Assembly: GCA_023053685.1 (NCBI GenBank)
Contig: JALIGW010000005.1
Span: forward strand, 48,332,742 to 48,396,741
Reading direction: 5' to 3'
DNA length: 64,000 nucleotides
From: Diadophis punctatus similis
Lineage: Eukaryota > Chordata > Lepidosauria > Squamata > Dipsadidae
The notes beneath the pieces were generated by a model. The model was given only the letters and a program-made list of their open reading frames with translations. It was not told the DNA's origin and made no database searches. The position numbers and the translations under genes are program-made. This document shows, in pieces, positions 1-12,559 of the stretch; positions within the stretch are counted from its first letter, which is position 1, and the number at the start of each line of letters is the position of its first letter.

Positions 1-279
1 CTATTATATAAATACCTATGCCTGGACAAAGACTGGCTTCTTATATTAATACTGCTTATAGCTTCCATGCAAGGCTTTATTCTTAATCATTTTTAGCCAT
101 AGTCAGCCTTAGCCTTAGCCATAGTCATAGTTATCACATAGAAAGACCCTACTAACTTCCCCATTCCAGGGTTTTAGTTGGTAGATTAAAAGGGAGGGGG
201 AAATTGCTACCAAGAATTGGGTTAATATGGGAAAAATCTTAGTAGTTGCATGTATTTGAGGCACTGATGAGCATTCCTG

Positions 280-690
280 ATCATGCTCACCTGCGATTGC
301 CTTCTTCCAAGAGTCTTAACCTGTCCAACCAGCTGGAGCAGAATGGACATGCTGCAGATCCCACCAGCCAAAGAGCTGGCAAGGACTAGAAGACTGACTT
401 TTTCCACAGTGGCCCCTGCTCTATGGAACATCCTCCTTTTGGAGATTAGAATGGCCATGTTAGCTTTCTGTAAGGCCTTAAAAACCTGGTTATATTCTGA
501 GATCCAGGGACTGAATCTGATCAAGGCCCCATTGCCTAGTATTTCTAACTAGCCAAGTATCTTGGCTATTATGTATATTTATTTTGGATGTTTCTATTGT
601 TTTAAAATGTTTTTAGTATTTTGACCATAATATATTTTTGAATTGTAAGCCACACAGAGACATTTAGATGGGTGGCTATAAAAATTGAAT
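280..690 (+). mobile_element. LINE 3' end (CR1/L2-type ORF2 C-terminus plus 3' UTR)
   Basis: A frame open at 283-552 ends in a typical LINE ORF2 tail, with an LWN...EIR core followed by FCKALKTWLY. The same core occurs at 50.95 kb as LWNQLPPEIR...FRKAVKTWLF. The UTR ends with a 'gtaagccacacagagac...ggtggctataaaaattgaat' type terminus common in reptile LINE tails, and the (GTGA)n array follows directly. The copy is 5'-truncated and keeps no reverse-transcriptase motif. The clade assignment (CR1/L2 group) is inferred from this C-terminal pattern only. Confidence 0.6.
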
Positions 691-727
691 AAGTGAGTGA
701 GTGAGTGAGTGAGTGAGTGAGTGAGTG

Positions 728-779
<52 letters not shown>
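691..779. repeat. Compound microsatellite (GTGA)n then (GTAA)n
   Basis: About ten GTGA units change to about twelve GTAA units without losing the 4-bp register. The array starts at the end of the preceding LINE tail, which suggests it grew from that tail. Confidence 0.95.
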
Positions 780-789
780 TGTTTCATGA

Positions 790-2060
790 TAATTTTTATG
801 TCATAAAATGTTTTCTAATTTTATTTCCAAATTTTATGGGAATCATAATCACAGGATTTTGGATGCATTCCGTAAGTTAGCCCGTCTCAGTTATCTTGGT
901 TCAAAAATAGTTGCCCTATGATGCACTGTTTTGCTTGGTTAAATGTTACACACAAACAAGAGAGTTTTAGTAGCATATAGTTTATGGAATTATTTGCAGT
1001 ATCATTTAAAAGACAGAAATATTATTCAATCAGTTCTGCATATTGTTATAGCTAAGCATTCTTATATTTTAAATAAAGAAATGAAAAACTTCTGGCCTGA
1101 TCATTGTTTAACTTGACACTAATTTCAGCTTCATTGGGCTAACATTTCATCACACTTTTTTACCTGTGGTTGACTAACCCATTTCATGCTGTTACTTTGC
1201 CTAAGAACTAGGTAAAATGAAGAATGCCTTAACATGAAACTAAGTAAAATATCAAGGAACCATAATCGCAGGAATATAACTGATATCCTCAAGCAGATGG
1301 CCATTGTAATTCCTCTTTCTTCTCTGACAGTTCAAGATGAAAAAAGAAAAAAGAAAAAGAAACACAGCTGTATAGACATCCCAAAAACTCAGAAACTGGT
1401 AGGCAAGTTAAAAAAAGATCCAAATGAAAACAACAATATCATTACCAAACTAATTTTGAATTTTGGAATATTTGTCACTGGTTAGCACTTTGGGTGGACT
1501 ATATCAAAATTGAGTAAAAATGTATCTAATGTGATTTGTCAAAGTTCCCAGCACATCTCTTTTCACTAAACTCACTAAATAAATATTATTTGGAAAAATA
1601 GCTGTTGCCCTACAGCTCCTAATATGTTTCCATAGTGATATACAGTATATTTTGCCCTGAGCATTTTCTATAGTTTTATTTCAACACCTCATTCCTCCAA
1701 CTGGACACTTGCCACCAAAAGGCTCTAGATAAAAGTTTGGCCAGTCTCCATGTTCTGCTTATTGGACCTCCAGATAATCAGTAACATCACACTTCACAGC
1801 GGGCACATTAGTGCTCTGAAGCCTCCCAGTCTTTATTAGGAACTATCTGTACTAACATAAAGCATACTTACTTTTTAAGGATAATAATTTCCATTCAGTG
1901 AATGTTAATTATATTATTTGTCCTTGAGGATTTTTTCCAGGTAGACTGATGGATTTACAGAACTGTGCAATAAATTATTGCAATCTCATGTGTTTTCTTG
2001 CTGGAAGGAGGCCAAATCTTCACAAAAAGAGGTGGTGAGATAGGTGGTGTGAGAGAAAAG
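790..2060. other. AT-rich stretch without recognised features
   Basis: A short open frame at 1234-1485 is Lys-rich because of an AAAAG-type purine run near 1335-1365. It has no domain-like pattern. No repeat family was recognised here. Confidence 0.5.
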
Positions 2061-2065
2061 GAGTA

Positions 2066-2128
2066 TCCCTCCATCTATCCATCCCTCCATCCCTCCATCC
2101 ATCTACTCATCCATCCATCTATCCATCC
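2066..2128. repeat. Degenerate (ATCC)n / (CATC)n array
   Basis: Imperfect tetranucleotide units of the ccatctatccatccctcc kind, interrupted several times. Confidence 0.85.
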
Positions 2129-2178
2129 AAAGGCACACACAATATAACAACACAGACACACACTTACATACAATATAA

Positions 2179-2304
2179 CAAGATCAAATCTGGATCACTG
2201 GGACCAGGGATTTACACTTCCAACCTTTCAGACTCTTGCTGGAGCCCATGCAAGCTTGGAAGAGTAAATCTCTGGTCCCAGTAATTGACCCAGATTCGAT
2301 CTTG
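2179..2304. repeat. Imperfect inverted repeat, hairpin-forming
   Basis: The left arm 2179-2221 (caagatcaaatctgg... through gggaccagggatttac) pairs with the right arm 2258-2304 (gtaaatctctggtccc... through gattcgatcttg) across a loop of about 36 bp. The arms differ by a few substitutions and a short indel. This could be a small foldback DNA element. No target duplication was identified. Confidence 0.65.
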
Positions 2305-2409
2305 CATCATTATCCTGAGACAAATATATTTGCCTTCATTCATAATATAACAACAGCACAAGATCTTCTATCTCTGGGTTAATCATGTTGATGACTTGCT
2401 TCAAAAAAT

Positions 2410-2443
2410 CATTTATTTATTTATTTATTTATTTGTTTGGTTG

Positions 2444-2476
<33 letters not shown>

Positions 2477-2499
2477 TTATTTATTTATTTATTTATTTT
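2410..2499. repeat. Compound tetranucleotide array (ATTT)n-(CTAT)n-(TTAT)n
   Basis: ATTT units, a short GTTTGG interruption, about nine CTAT units, then TTAT units. The array lies at the 3' end of the minus-strand L3-type LINE that starts at 2500. Confidence 0.9.
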
Positions 2500-2785
2500 G
2501 TCAAGCATGTACGATATAACAGGTATAAGTATAAACATGGACATGAATAGAAGAAATGAGTACAAATAAATGGGGACAGTAGGACAGGGACAGTAGGCAC
2601 ACTGGTGCACTAATGCACGCCCCCTTACAGACCTCTTAGGAATGGGGTGAGGTCCACGGTAGACAGTCTAAGGTTAAAGTTTTGGGGGTTTGAGGAAGTA
2701 ACAATGGAGTCAGGTAGTGTATTCCAGGCATTGACCACTCTGTTGCTGAAGTCGTATTTTCTGCAATCAAGTTTGATTAGATTAA
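2500..2785 (-). mobile_element. L3/CR1-type LINE 3' end (family A)
   Basis: Read on the minus strand, this contains the ORF2 C-terminal code for a VVSSPNPKNFNLRLST-like tail, then PFLRGL, a stop and a 3' UTR with 'ggggcgtgcat...' type sequence. It matches the copies at 8.2, 22.3, 41.4 and 59 kb. It ends at the tetranucleotide array on its 3' side. The copy is 5'-truncated and non-coding. Confidence 0.75.
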
Positions 2786-3140
2786 TTAGATGTGGTCTCT
2801 AGATTATTCGATTCTTTAGTTTTTAGAATAGCACAGAGGAATGGATTTGGGAAACCAAGAACAATGCTAATTGTGAAAAACATATTCCACTAAAGCTATT
2901 GTGGAATTCAAGCATCGGAAACATAACCCAAATCCCTATCAGTTTCATGAGATTCATTCCAGGGATTAATGAACAATTTGATAATTCTTGAATGCTGAAG
3001 CATAATCATTATGATACAAAATTCTACATTGGAAAGTGCTTGAACATCATTCTAAAATTGAAAATATTTTCAGGAAGTTTGGAAATGAAATGTATATAAT
3101 CAGTGTATATTGTATACACAGTATATTATAAACAGAATCT

Positions 3141-3270
3141 CTATGGAGATTCTCCATCATCCAGGACATGGTTGTCCCAAAGATGCTTTTTCCAAAAGGC
3201 AAATTGGACTTGTTTTTGCCCCCTTTGAAAATATTTCTCTTCTCATTCAAGAAGTTGCTTCAGTTCTAGT
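3141..3270 (-). mobile_element. Half copy of a hairpin-type dispersed repeat
   Basis: The segment runs tggagattct...atccagg...ttgtccc...cttttt...aaaaggcaa...ttggact...ttctcattcaagaag. It resembles the left arm of the palindromic repeat at 50.35-50.56 kb. It is probably a non-autonomous DNA-transposon-like repeat. The superfamily is unknown. Confidence 0.5.
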
Positions 3271-3453
3271 CAGTGTTATTCTGTGAATTCATGATGCATT
3301 AGACAGCAGTATTAATGACAAACCATAATGATGTCAAAGTATTGACATGCATCATGGTCTTATAGTACAAATAAGAACAATATGTAAGTCACAATATTTG
3401 TGTGATGATGTCATGACACTTAGGTCATCATCCCCATCCCATCTGCAAATGCT

Positions 3454-3885
3454 TTTTGTTGTTGTTAGTTGCGAAGTCGTGTCTGACCCATCGCAACCCC
3501 ATGGACAACGTTCCTCCAGGCCTTCCTGTTCTCTACCATCCTCTGGAGTCCATTTAAGCCCACACCTACTGCTTCAGTGACTCCATCCAGCACCTCATTC
3601 TCTGTCGTCCCCTTCTTCTTTTGCCCTCAATCTTTCCCAGCATTAGGCTCTTCTCCAGTGAGTCCTTCCTTCTCATTAGGTGGCCACAGTATTTAAGTTT
3701 CATCTTCAGGATCTGGCCTTCTAAAGAGCAGTCAGGGTTGATTTCCTCTAGGACTGACCGGTTTGATCACCTTGCAGTCCAAGAGACTCGCAGGAGTCTT
3801 CTCCAGCACCATAGTTCAAAGGCCTCAATTCTTTGGCGCTCAGCCTTTCTTATGGTCCAACTTTCACAGCCATACATTGCAAATG
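3454..3885 (-). mobile_element. BovB (RTE-clade) LINE 3' end, minus strand
   Basis: The plus strand begins with tttgttgttgttagttgcga, the reverse complement of the BovB tail (tcgcaactaacaacaaca). The body then reads as antisense of the BovB ORF2 C-terminal region (gtcgtgtctgacccatcgca; gtgactccatccagcacctc). The plus-strand open frames at 3347-3580 and 3621-3953 are antisense shadows. A second BovB 3' end lies at 63.1 kb. The copy is 5'-truncated. Horizontal spread of BovB among squamates is established, but nothing in this copy dates its arrival. Confidence 0.85.
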
Positions 3886-3889
3886 CCTA

Positions 3890-5135
3890 CAACTTTAATA
3901 ACTTAGAAAATAAATTGTACCCCGATTTACTTAAGAAAATACCCAGCTTTTAAGATTACAAAAAATGATTTGAAAATCTTGTCTGGGATATTTCACTTTA
4001 TTCCCTTAATTTCAATCTTTTTTTAAAATTCAAAATTGAAACACAATAAATTGTTAAAAGTTCACATTAGAAACATTAACAAACAGCAAAATTCCAAAGC
4101 GAAAACTGGCAGAACTTGAAATCCAGAATAATTAAACAGAATAAGTTAAAAAACTATGATACCAAAAGGATATCAACATTAATGTTATATGCATCTCTCT
4201 GATAAGCATCCACAGCCTTGTCCAAGCTGAAGTTTTAGTATCCTAAATGGCTGGATAACATATTATCCAAGGATTCCCATGTACTTTCTTCATTTCAATA
4301 ACAGAAGAAAACTTGACAAGCAAGCAAACAAACACATAAAGACCATTACAAGTGAGAAGGCTTTCTTTCAAGCGGTTGATGAGCCATGGTTATTCAGATA
4401 AGCAAGACATTTTCAGATACATATTCTTCTATTGTACAGTTGTCAACACAGCTAAAAAGAATATTTGACAATATTAAACTTTGCTTCAGAACCAAATTAA
4501 TGTATATCTTTACCTCCTTATAACATAACACAATAATTTTAGGATATTGCAAAAACACAATGTTCAAATGAAGCATTATTATTGATTCATCTCCAGTAAT
4601 GCGAGGATTTATTAATTTCTTTTTTATACAAACACAATGGTATCTATTAAGTCTGAAATATTAACTTTTATTGAATAAACTGTAATCTAATATTTATTTA
4701 AATTTTTAATATTAAAACTGTTTCCCATTTTTACACACATTCCTTATTCCATTCAGTTTAATATTTCAATCGCAAATTGATTTATTGATAGCAGGTGTTT
4801 ATAAAAATGATTTTTAGTATGGAGGGTCTAATAGGATTTAATTATTGCTTCTTATAACGCAGGTGTGTCTATCTTGAATTAATATAAAAGGACTAATATT
4901 GTAATCAATGAATTAGCATTTTTTCTCCAAAATATAATTTGCCAGCGTTAGTGATTAACTGATGTTTTAAGGGGTTGACTAATAAATGGCATGACTGAAG
5001 TTATCTTCGAGTTGTGAACTGTTCTATTCTTTATTACATTGTTATATTTAACAATTGTGCTATTCTGTTAATCTCATGTTAATAGTTATATTATAGCTAT
5101 AGTCTTTTTAAGCATTGTTGGTAACAAACCTGAAT
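3890..5135. other. AT-rich stretch without recognised features
   Basis: Long A/T tracts and no convincing repeat or exon. The short antisense frame at 4394-4576 has an ordinary AT-rich random composition. Confidence 0.5.
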
Positions 5136-5575
<440 letters not shown>

Positions 5576-5579
5576 GAAC

Positions 5580-6580
5580 TTATAAAAAATACAGTAGAGA
5601 CATCCCTATCATTGTCACTATTTACCAAAAATGTAAGTATGCTATGATTGTAAGAGGGTAGAATTTTGCGTCATAATTTCACAAGTCTGTTGTCTTCTAA
5701 ATTCTGAAGATAATTCAAAGAATTATTAAGCATTGATATAAATGCTAAAGGTAATCCAAGCACAGAAGCAGAAACTTATACTATGCAATGCTTATCTAAT
5801 GAGAGAAATAGGCAAATGCATTCACCATATGTGACAAGTGCGTTTAAAGGATTTCAGGACACTGGTGATTTTCCAGTGGGGTTAAAAGCAGTTTGCTGGG
5901 CAGAGGAAAGAGTATTTTCATGTATGCAAAATGACCCTTGTTTCAGAAAGTGGAAAGGTGTTTACCACAGCTTTAATGACTGTTCTCATGAGCAGCTGAT
6001 GTAGTATACTGCCTGGATTTGAATACTGTACATCATCAGCCTCCTTGCTGCCTACAAATCCTTTCTCCCTGTCAGCTGCAAAACCTGAACAGGAACTACC
6101 AGGAATGGTAAAAAGCAAACACATTCTGCTGTGAACTGGTCCTGTTCTTATCTTCAGGCAATAGATAAAATAGATGACTCTCTAGCCCCCAAGCTGGACC
6201 AGGCTGTGAGGTCTCTCCCACAATGATCCATTGTAGATTCTCTCGTGGTCTAACAACATAAGATAACATAAAGCGTCAAGGATCTTGTAAAATACTGCAG
6301 CTCTAATTCTTTGAATGTTTCTCTGTGTAGCAAATATTAGAGAAGAACTTGCTATGTAGTCTCAACTTGCCCAGTCCTACATAACTGATATTTCACATAT
6401 GGGATCTTTGTATGAATGGGGAAAACATAGAGGCACTTCAGAGAAATGCTCTTGTGCACTGCTTTTAACTGCATGAGAATGTTGCCAGCACTTATGCATG
6501 TCTCCAGTTCTCATGAAATCATCAATAGTATGTAGGTAGACTGCTACCCAATGTGCAACATTAACTGCTATGAGGAAATG
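5580..6580. other. Stretch without recognised repeats; weak open frame only
   Basis: A frame at 5783-6004 (73 codons) has an unremarkable composition and no acceptor/donor pair I could defend. No known repeat family was recognised. Confidence 0.45.
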
Positions 6581-6586
6581 CAAAGG

Positions 6587-6665
6587 ATCTATCTCTATCT
6601 CTATCATCTCTATCTCTATCTCTATCTCTATCTCTATCTCTATCATCTATTTAATCTATATCTAG

Positions 6666-6731
<66 letters not shown>
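6587..6731. repeat. (TCTATC)n then (CT)n microsatellites
   Basis: Hexanucleotide TCTATC units at 6587-6660, then an uninterrupted CT run at 6667-6731. Both strands show spurious open frames across them. Confidence 0.95.
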
Positions 6732-6734
<3 letters not shown>

Positions 6735-8185
6735 TATCAGAAATATTGGCTAGTTAGCAAGTACCTAAACATCTTCTTTTCAACAAATGATTGGCAAACA
6801 TTATCAAGAGTTGATGGAGCCAAGTCCCCCAAGGAAAATAAGATAACTTTAGCTAGTGATTAATTGTAACTATTCAGACTCTAGCTTTTATTTCCATCAT
6901 TTCTGACTCAAGGTCATGCTTGGGACATAATGCAGGGATCTGGACCACTAAATTTAAAAACTTATTCTGGGCACATTCTTATGGTTTGAAGTCAGAGAAA
7001 GCATTTAATTTATTTATTTACTGGGCTTCTATGTTACTCTAGTTGGCATCAACTCCAAGCAAAGAAGTACAGAAAATTGTAACACTTTACTGTCAATTGC
7101 CCAGATTTTTGCAACTCAAATATGGTAGCTGCACTAAACTCCACATTTTCTCTGAATTGATGTTTATTTATTTACTTCATACAATCCAGAAGTGTTTCCA
7201 TATTTTTAAGTTGTGTTGTGTTTGCATATTTTTCTACAAACTAGTGAAGGTTAGCCTATTTTATGACATATCTTCAACGATTTTAGTGCTGAAGACAACA
7301 AAGAAGAATCATACCTTGAAATGCAGACAGTATGAAGTAACATTTCATTGAAATGAACTAGCAATAAAAGCATGATTCTGGACATATAATTAAATCAGCT
7401 AATCAGTGAACCTGATTGATTAATTATACATTAAAAGATTGAAATTGCATGTTAAGCTATAGCTGTCTACATTCATTTGCAGCATTAATGTGGACAATAC
7501 TTATAAGCAGATAGGATTTCACTATAAGCAAAGAAATATTTTGGGTTAATACTTAATTTCTTGTTTGAATTATGGTGTCTGAAATTTAAAACCTTGGGTA
7601 GGTTGTTCCTTTACTTTATTTGAGAACTCAAGCAAGAATCACCAGAAGCCAGAGATTTCTGAGTCAGGAGACTGAAATGTTTTGCTCATAACAGGAAAAA
7701 AATTGGGAAATCAAGGAATCAACACTGGGAACGAAGTTCCAGCAAATTAGCTTTAACATTATTGTGTAATTGTCTTTCGGTGATATAGACTTTTTACGGA
7801 ACAAAACCTTGGTAAAATACCACCACTAATATGGTGAAGATGAAAATATGGTTGGGAGAGAAAAGGGACAGGGTAACATCATAAGAATCCTAAAAGAAAT
7901 TCCAGTCACTATGGAGTTCAGATTATAAACATTTATACCCCCAATACAGGAAAAACAGTAAAATAAATATATATTAAACTGAGAACTTTCATTGCAGCAC
8001 ATGCAGCTACAGGTAAGTCCTACCTTACTAGTTTCCCCCAGAGTAAATAGCAATAGTTTATATATAGCATGAAGGGGGGTTGTTTAATACACTTTCACTC
8101 TGAAGATTCTATGTGCTTATTTTGAAAAACAATTCTTATTGTTAGTTAGATACACACCTACCAACTGGACCGTTTAAGTCAACTA
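6735..8185. other. AT-rich stretch without recognised features
   Basis: No repeat family, RNA gene or exon was recognised. Short frames at 7043-7351 (+) and 7826-8053 (-) lack motifs and splice context. Confidence 0.45.
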
Positions 8186-8189
8186 GCAC

Positions 8190-8297
8190 AACATATGCAC
8201 TACCTGACGCTGTGGTTTCTTCCCCAAACCCCAAAAACTTTAACCTTAGACTGTCTACAGTCGACCTCTCCTCGTTTCTAAGAGGTCTGTAAGGGGC
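8190..8297 (+). mobile_element. L3/CR1-type LINE fragment (family A), ORF2 C-terminus
   Basis: Translates as ...LPDAVVSSPNPKNFNLRLST...FLRGL followed by a stop, matching the C-terminus of the longer family A copy at 59 kb. In this copy the usual 3' UTR is absent after 'taaggggc', and an ATTCT pentamer array begins at once. Confidence 0.8.
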
Positions 8298-8450
8298 TCT
8301 ATTCTATTCTATTCTATTCTATTCTATTCTATTCTATTCTATTCTATTCTATTCTATTCTATTCTATTCTATTCTATTCTATTCTACTCTACTCTACTCT
8401 ACTCTACTCTACTCTACTCTACTCTACTCTACTCTACTCTACTCTACTCC
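8297..8450. repeat. Compound pentamer (ATTCT)n then (ACTCT)n
   Basis: About 19 ATTCT units are followed in register by about 11 ACTCT units, a single T-to-C change per unit. It starts directly at the broken end of the L3-type LINE. Confidence 0.97.
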
Positions 8451-8774
8451 ATTAAATTCTTGGTCTACACTACACTACAACTAGATTCAATTTTAACTAT
8501 ACCACCCATTACTGCAATCAATAGATTCATGAGACTTGAAGCCAGAAGGATTCAGTTTGGGGAAGGCTAATCTAGAATAATATTGACATGAAGACTGGAA
8601 AATTAGAGCTACCCATTTATACATCTGAAACCATTCTTCTATATGTTGTCCTTCACTTTATTTCATTTCACCGTTTTAAATATTTTGTCTCCTCAAGTAA
8701 CTGTTTCCTGATTTTACTCAAGAGGCCAGCACCATTCATCAACCATGTTTAAATCTTGTGCCTTTTTTTAATAG

Positions 8775-9002
8775 GTGACATGCATGCAGTGGTTGCATGG
8801 AGACCATACGATGCTGGAAATGATTGAGAAAAAACGTTGCCTGTGCAGAGAAATCAAGGCACGACAGAAATCAGAGAAAGGACTTTGCAAACAAGACAGC
8901 ATGCCTATCTTGCCAAGTTGGAAAAAAAGCACAGGAACCAAGAAATACAGCCCTCCTCCATATTCCAAGCAACAAACTGTTTTCTGGGATACTGCAATAT
9001 GA
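8775..9002 (+). CDS. Possible 3'-terminal coding exon, gene not identified
   Basis: A pyrimidine-rich tract and acceptor (cctttttttaatag) end at 8774. The frame beginning GTG at 8775 then runs 75 codons to TGA at 9000-9002. The product is not low-complexity. It has a charged, coil-like segment (LEMIEKKRCLCREIKARQ), then a Lys/Pro/Ser segment with a proline-rich PPPYSK motif. It ends VFWDTAI, and the last four residues fit a class I PDZ ligand (T-x-hydrophobic). The exon is GC-richer than its surroundings. Poly(A) signals follow at 9462-9467 and about 9875. No upstream exon was recognised in 1-8774. I do not recognise the gene. All of this is compatible with a last exon, but the other two frames on this strand are also partly open, so chance remains possible. 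Confidence 0.5.
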   Translation: MTCMQWLHGDHTMLEMIEKKRCLCREIKARQKSEKGLCKQDSMPILPSWKKSTGTKKYSPPPYSKQQTVFWDTAI

Positions 9003-9490
9003 TATGTACATGGGGATTATCTTCCATACATTCCTGAAGACTGCACTGTCAGACTACCTTTCTAGAAAGGTAGTTGCTAGAATCTGAATTCTGGTGAAGA
9101 ACTACCTAGGGAGAAGGCTTACTAAAATGGTAGCTTCCATCAGACCCCAGTCTATGTCTCCCACAGAAATGAAGGCTTGCACCTTTTCTGAGAATTCTTT
9201 TGGACCAAGAAAAAGAGTAAGATGTAAATATTTTCCATATCTCTTTAAAAGAAAACCCAACTTAATACACTTTTTCAAATATAATGCAAATATGTCTGAA
9301 ATGTTTTAACTGTGTACTCTTTTAACTTTTTTCTGTGTTACATATATGTTTTTATTTTGTCATCTGGCCAATTTAATCACTTTACAAAAGCATGTGGATG
9401 TACATTTTTGGTTTAACGGTAAAATATTCAACTCAAACTGGTGCTAGGGCTGAAGTCATTAAATAAAGATTCACGTGGATTCATTAGATG
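9003..9490 (+). other. Possible 3' UTR of the candidate terminal exon
   Basis: An AT-rich segment after the TGA at 9000-9002 contains AATAAA at 9462-9467. It is only a UTR if the exon at 8775 is real. Confidence 0.3.
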
Positions 9491-9494
9491 CATT

Positions 9495-12400
9495 TTCTTT
9501 AAAAAGTCTTAGAATCTAAGTGCAAATAATGCAGGTAAAACAGTATTTGCTTGGATGCTCAGTGTGGTTATTCTGCACTTTTTTTAAAAAAAAAGTGTGT
9601 TCGTTAATATACAAAATATCAATTACAGATTTCATAAATATTAATTTATTTAAAAAGATGGGCAAAATCACTTACACCAGCCTCCCTCATATGGCTGGAG
9701 AGTTGATTGTGGTATTTGATGAATAACCTCCAAAAACCTTTGAAAAAAGATGCTGCACAAGGAACATTCCCACCAAACACTGTTCAGCTGCATGGACTAG
9801 CAAACTGATTTTAATTGTTAATTCAGTCCACATTGTCAGTTTGATCCAGTTTAGTGTTTCAAATGATTTCCCAAAATAAAGTCAATTTTAAATTTATTTG
9901 AACAGATAATTTAAAATGCATCTAGACCAAATCTCTAAATCAAATATTCGCACAACCCTTGTGCTCACTTTCCTGAAAGAGAACTAGTGGTAGGGAGAAG
10001 ATGCCTGGAAATGAGTCACCTCAACCTTCCCATACAGATTATCAGTTAGCAGGCAACTGTGCTTGCTAGTTTAGCTTTGCAGTGCATAAAATATGCAAGA
10101 ATGCTGCATATTGGCCAATGGATTTGGATGTGATACTCTTGAAAGCATTGATCGTTACTTACGTTGATCATTATTTAGAATAAAGATAAATGCAAGGGGC
10201 ATCTGCACATAGAAATAGGCTTCTTGACATGGATTACATTACTGGATCAGGGTAAATATCTTTAGCAATGCCAATAAGTTAGGGTGATTAAGCATGTATA
10301 TGTCTTGTACATGTACTACCTTTATGGAGAACTTTTCTTCTTCTATTGAAATGATTTGCGGAGACCAGGGTTCACTGTGACTAAATATTGTACATCACAT
10401 GAGTTATTTGTTTCCTGTCCATTTTTAGAAGCTTAAAATGATTCATTTGTTTGGTGTTGTTGAAGATAAAGGTAACAAAAATCTGTTCACAATGTTCATG
10501 TTCCTTTTGTAAGATACTACATTCCATGTCTAGGTAGAATGAGTTAGTGTAAAGTCTCACTAAAGTCAATATGAAAGGTTGACTTCATCTTGGGATATCT
10601 GACCCTTGGGTTGGATCTGTAGAGCACATTTCTCTCAAGTCGCACAATGTCATATTCCTGGTTGATCCTGTAATTGGGTCATAGTCCTCTGTGACATCAC
10701 ACCCATCTTACTAGACTATAATGTCATGACCAAAGAATTATGGCCTCTTGGTTTTAACAGGAGAAAGAGATGGTTTATATTCTGGATAAGAGGGTGAGAT
10801 TTGTGCATTAAAGTATCTTCCAGAAGGCACTGTGTAGGATAAGATTAAAAAAAGAATCCATATTGCTGTAGAGTTGATGTGATCACATATATTTTATATA
10901 TTTAAATTTTTATCTATGCTTCTAAACGTTTGGCAGCATGAAAAGGGTCCTCTTTTAACAATCATTTTAAGAATATTATATTCTCTGAAAAGGAAAAAAA
11001 AGTGTCATTGGAATTTATTATCATATTGGCTTTTTAGTTTAAAATGATATTGACAGCATGCCACAAGTGCAACTGCTGAACAATAAGACCAAAAAGAAAA
11101 AAAAAGTCCATAAAATTTTACTAGGTTATTTTGTACTATATTGCTGAAATCAATGATTACTTTATCAATAGTAGTTTCTTTCCAGATTGAAATAAAAATA
11201 AAGTTTTTAAATATTTTATAACTAATGAATATTTTAATGTCCAAATTGATGCTTTCTGTATCAGATATTAAAAAGTGAAGGGTTTATAAGTGTGTATAGT
11301 AGGTTGTTTAAGCAAGATTGTTTATGTTTTATCAATATCATTAACACAGGGACAGATGTTTAAATCCATATTGCCACATTGTGCATATGCAACAACTGAA
11401 ATGGTATGTGGTCCACCTGCTCTTGTGCACTCATCATGACCCATGTCAGAAAACTGTTACAAACATATCGAAGGAATTTTTCATTTCCCAAAAAGAAAAT
11501 GTTACTTAATTTTTTTAAAAAAATCTTATTTTCTTAAGAAAGAAAATGTTGAAATAGCTTATTTGGAAAACCTGCAAAGTGTATCCGTTCTTCTGAAGCA
11601 CACAAGATTTTGTTATGTGGCATGTCTTTAAAGAATTGTCGGAGGACTTGTTCCCCAAAGGTATAATACACAATACACAACATGTAGTCCTGCAGAAGCT
11701 GCTGAATGCCAACAATCCCAACAGGTCTGCTAACATGCCTGGTACTGAGGACTGCTGGGAGCTATACGAAGGCCATAAATTATGTACCTACTGTATGTCC
11801 TAAGAAATCTGGCCTGGTTCTAGATTTGTTATTACTCAGAAATCCATTGAGCACAGAGCAACCAGATGTAAGTCGAGCATTATGTCTCCTTAGTTTGTTC
11901 TGACTTGCAGTTGAGCCTGAGATAAAAAGCTTCAGCTCTTCCCTTCTTCCCAGCTAAGTTCTTGCTCTCCAGTGGCTCCTTTCTACACGTTTCGTGCTTC
12001 TCCCCAGCTCTTCTTTATATACCCATTTTACTCACTGATCCAGAGAAGAAAAGATGGGTTTATATATTCTCAAACATTACCACATATGTTGTTCCCAACT
12101 TGTTGCAGACGATCCTGTCAAGCACCCACTCCATCCTTTTCTTAATCTTACAGTATTATCAACCCACCCGCCTCACCCATGGAGCCACCACGGACAAATA
12201 TGGAGATTGGCTCACCGGGAGTCTCTTTCCACTTCCTAGTCCACAACACATGAACACTGAGATGCATATTTTTCCTCAGTGATAGAACACAAGCAGGTAA
12301 AATGCATTGTTCTTGCTTGGCAGAGTATTTATCAGGAATGCTAAAAATGACCTGGTTGCAGATGTGCCAGCAGCAGCTTTAGGTAACTGCTTTTTTCCCC

Positions 12401-12540
12401 CCATAAGAACTAACTCCATCAGTCAAACAAAAATGGAAGAACTGGCATTGTGATTTTTGGTTTATAAGATCAAGACATGCATGGACATCATTAAGCAGCA
12501 AGCACAGGTTTCATAGATTTGGCTTTGTGTCATTTCTTCA
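9495..12540. other. Three kilobases without recognised features
   Basis: AT-rich DNA with short random frames only (for example 11005-11244 on the minus strand, 11962-12282 on the plus strand). I saw no LINE, SINE or MITE signature. The part around 11,620-11,900 is less AT-rich but shows no motif. Confidence 0.45.
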
Positions 12541-12559
12541 CATAGTTCTCCAATTTCTC

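Noticed and set aside
3621..3953. 110-codon plus-strand frame
   Set aside because: It is antisense to the BovB ORF2 C-terminal region.
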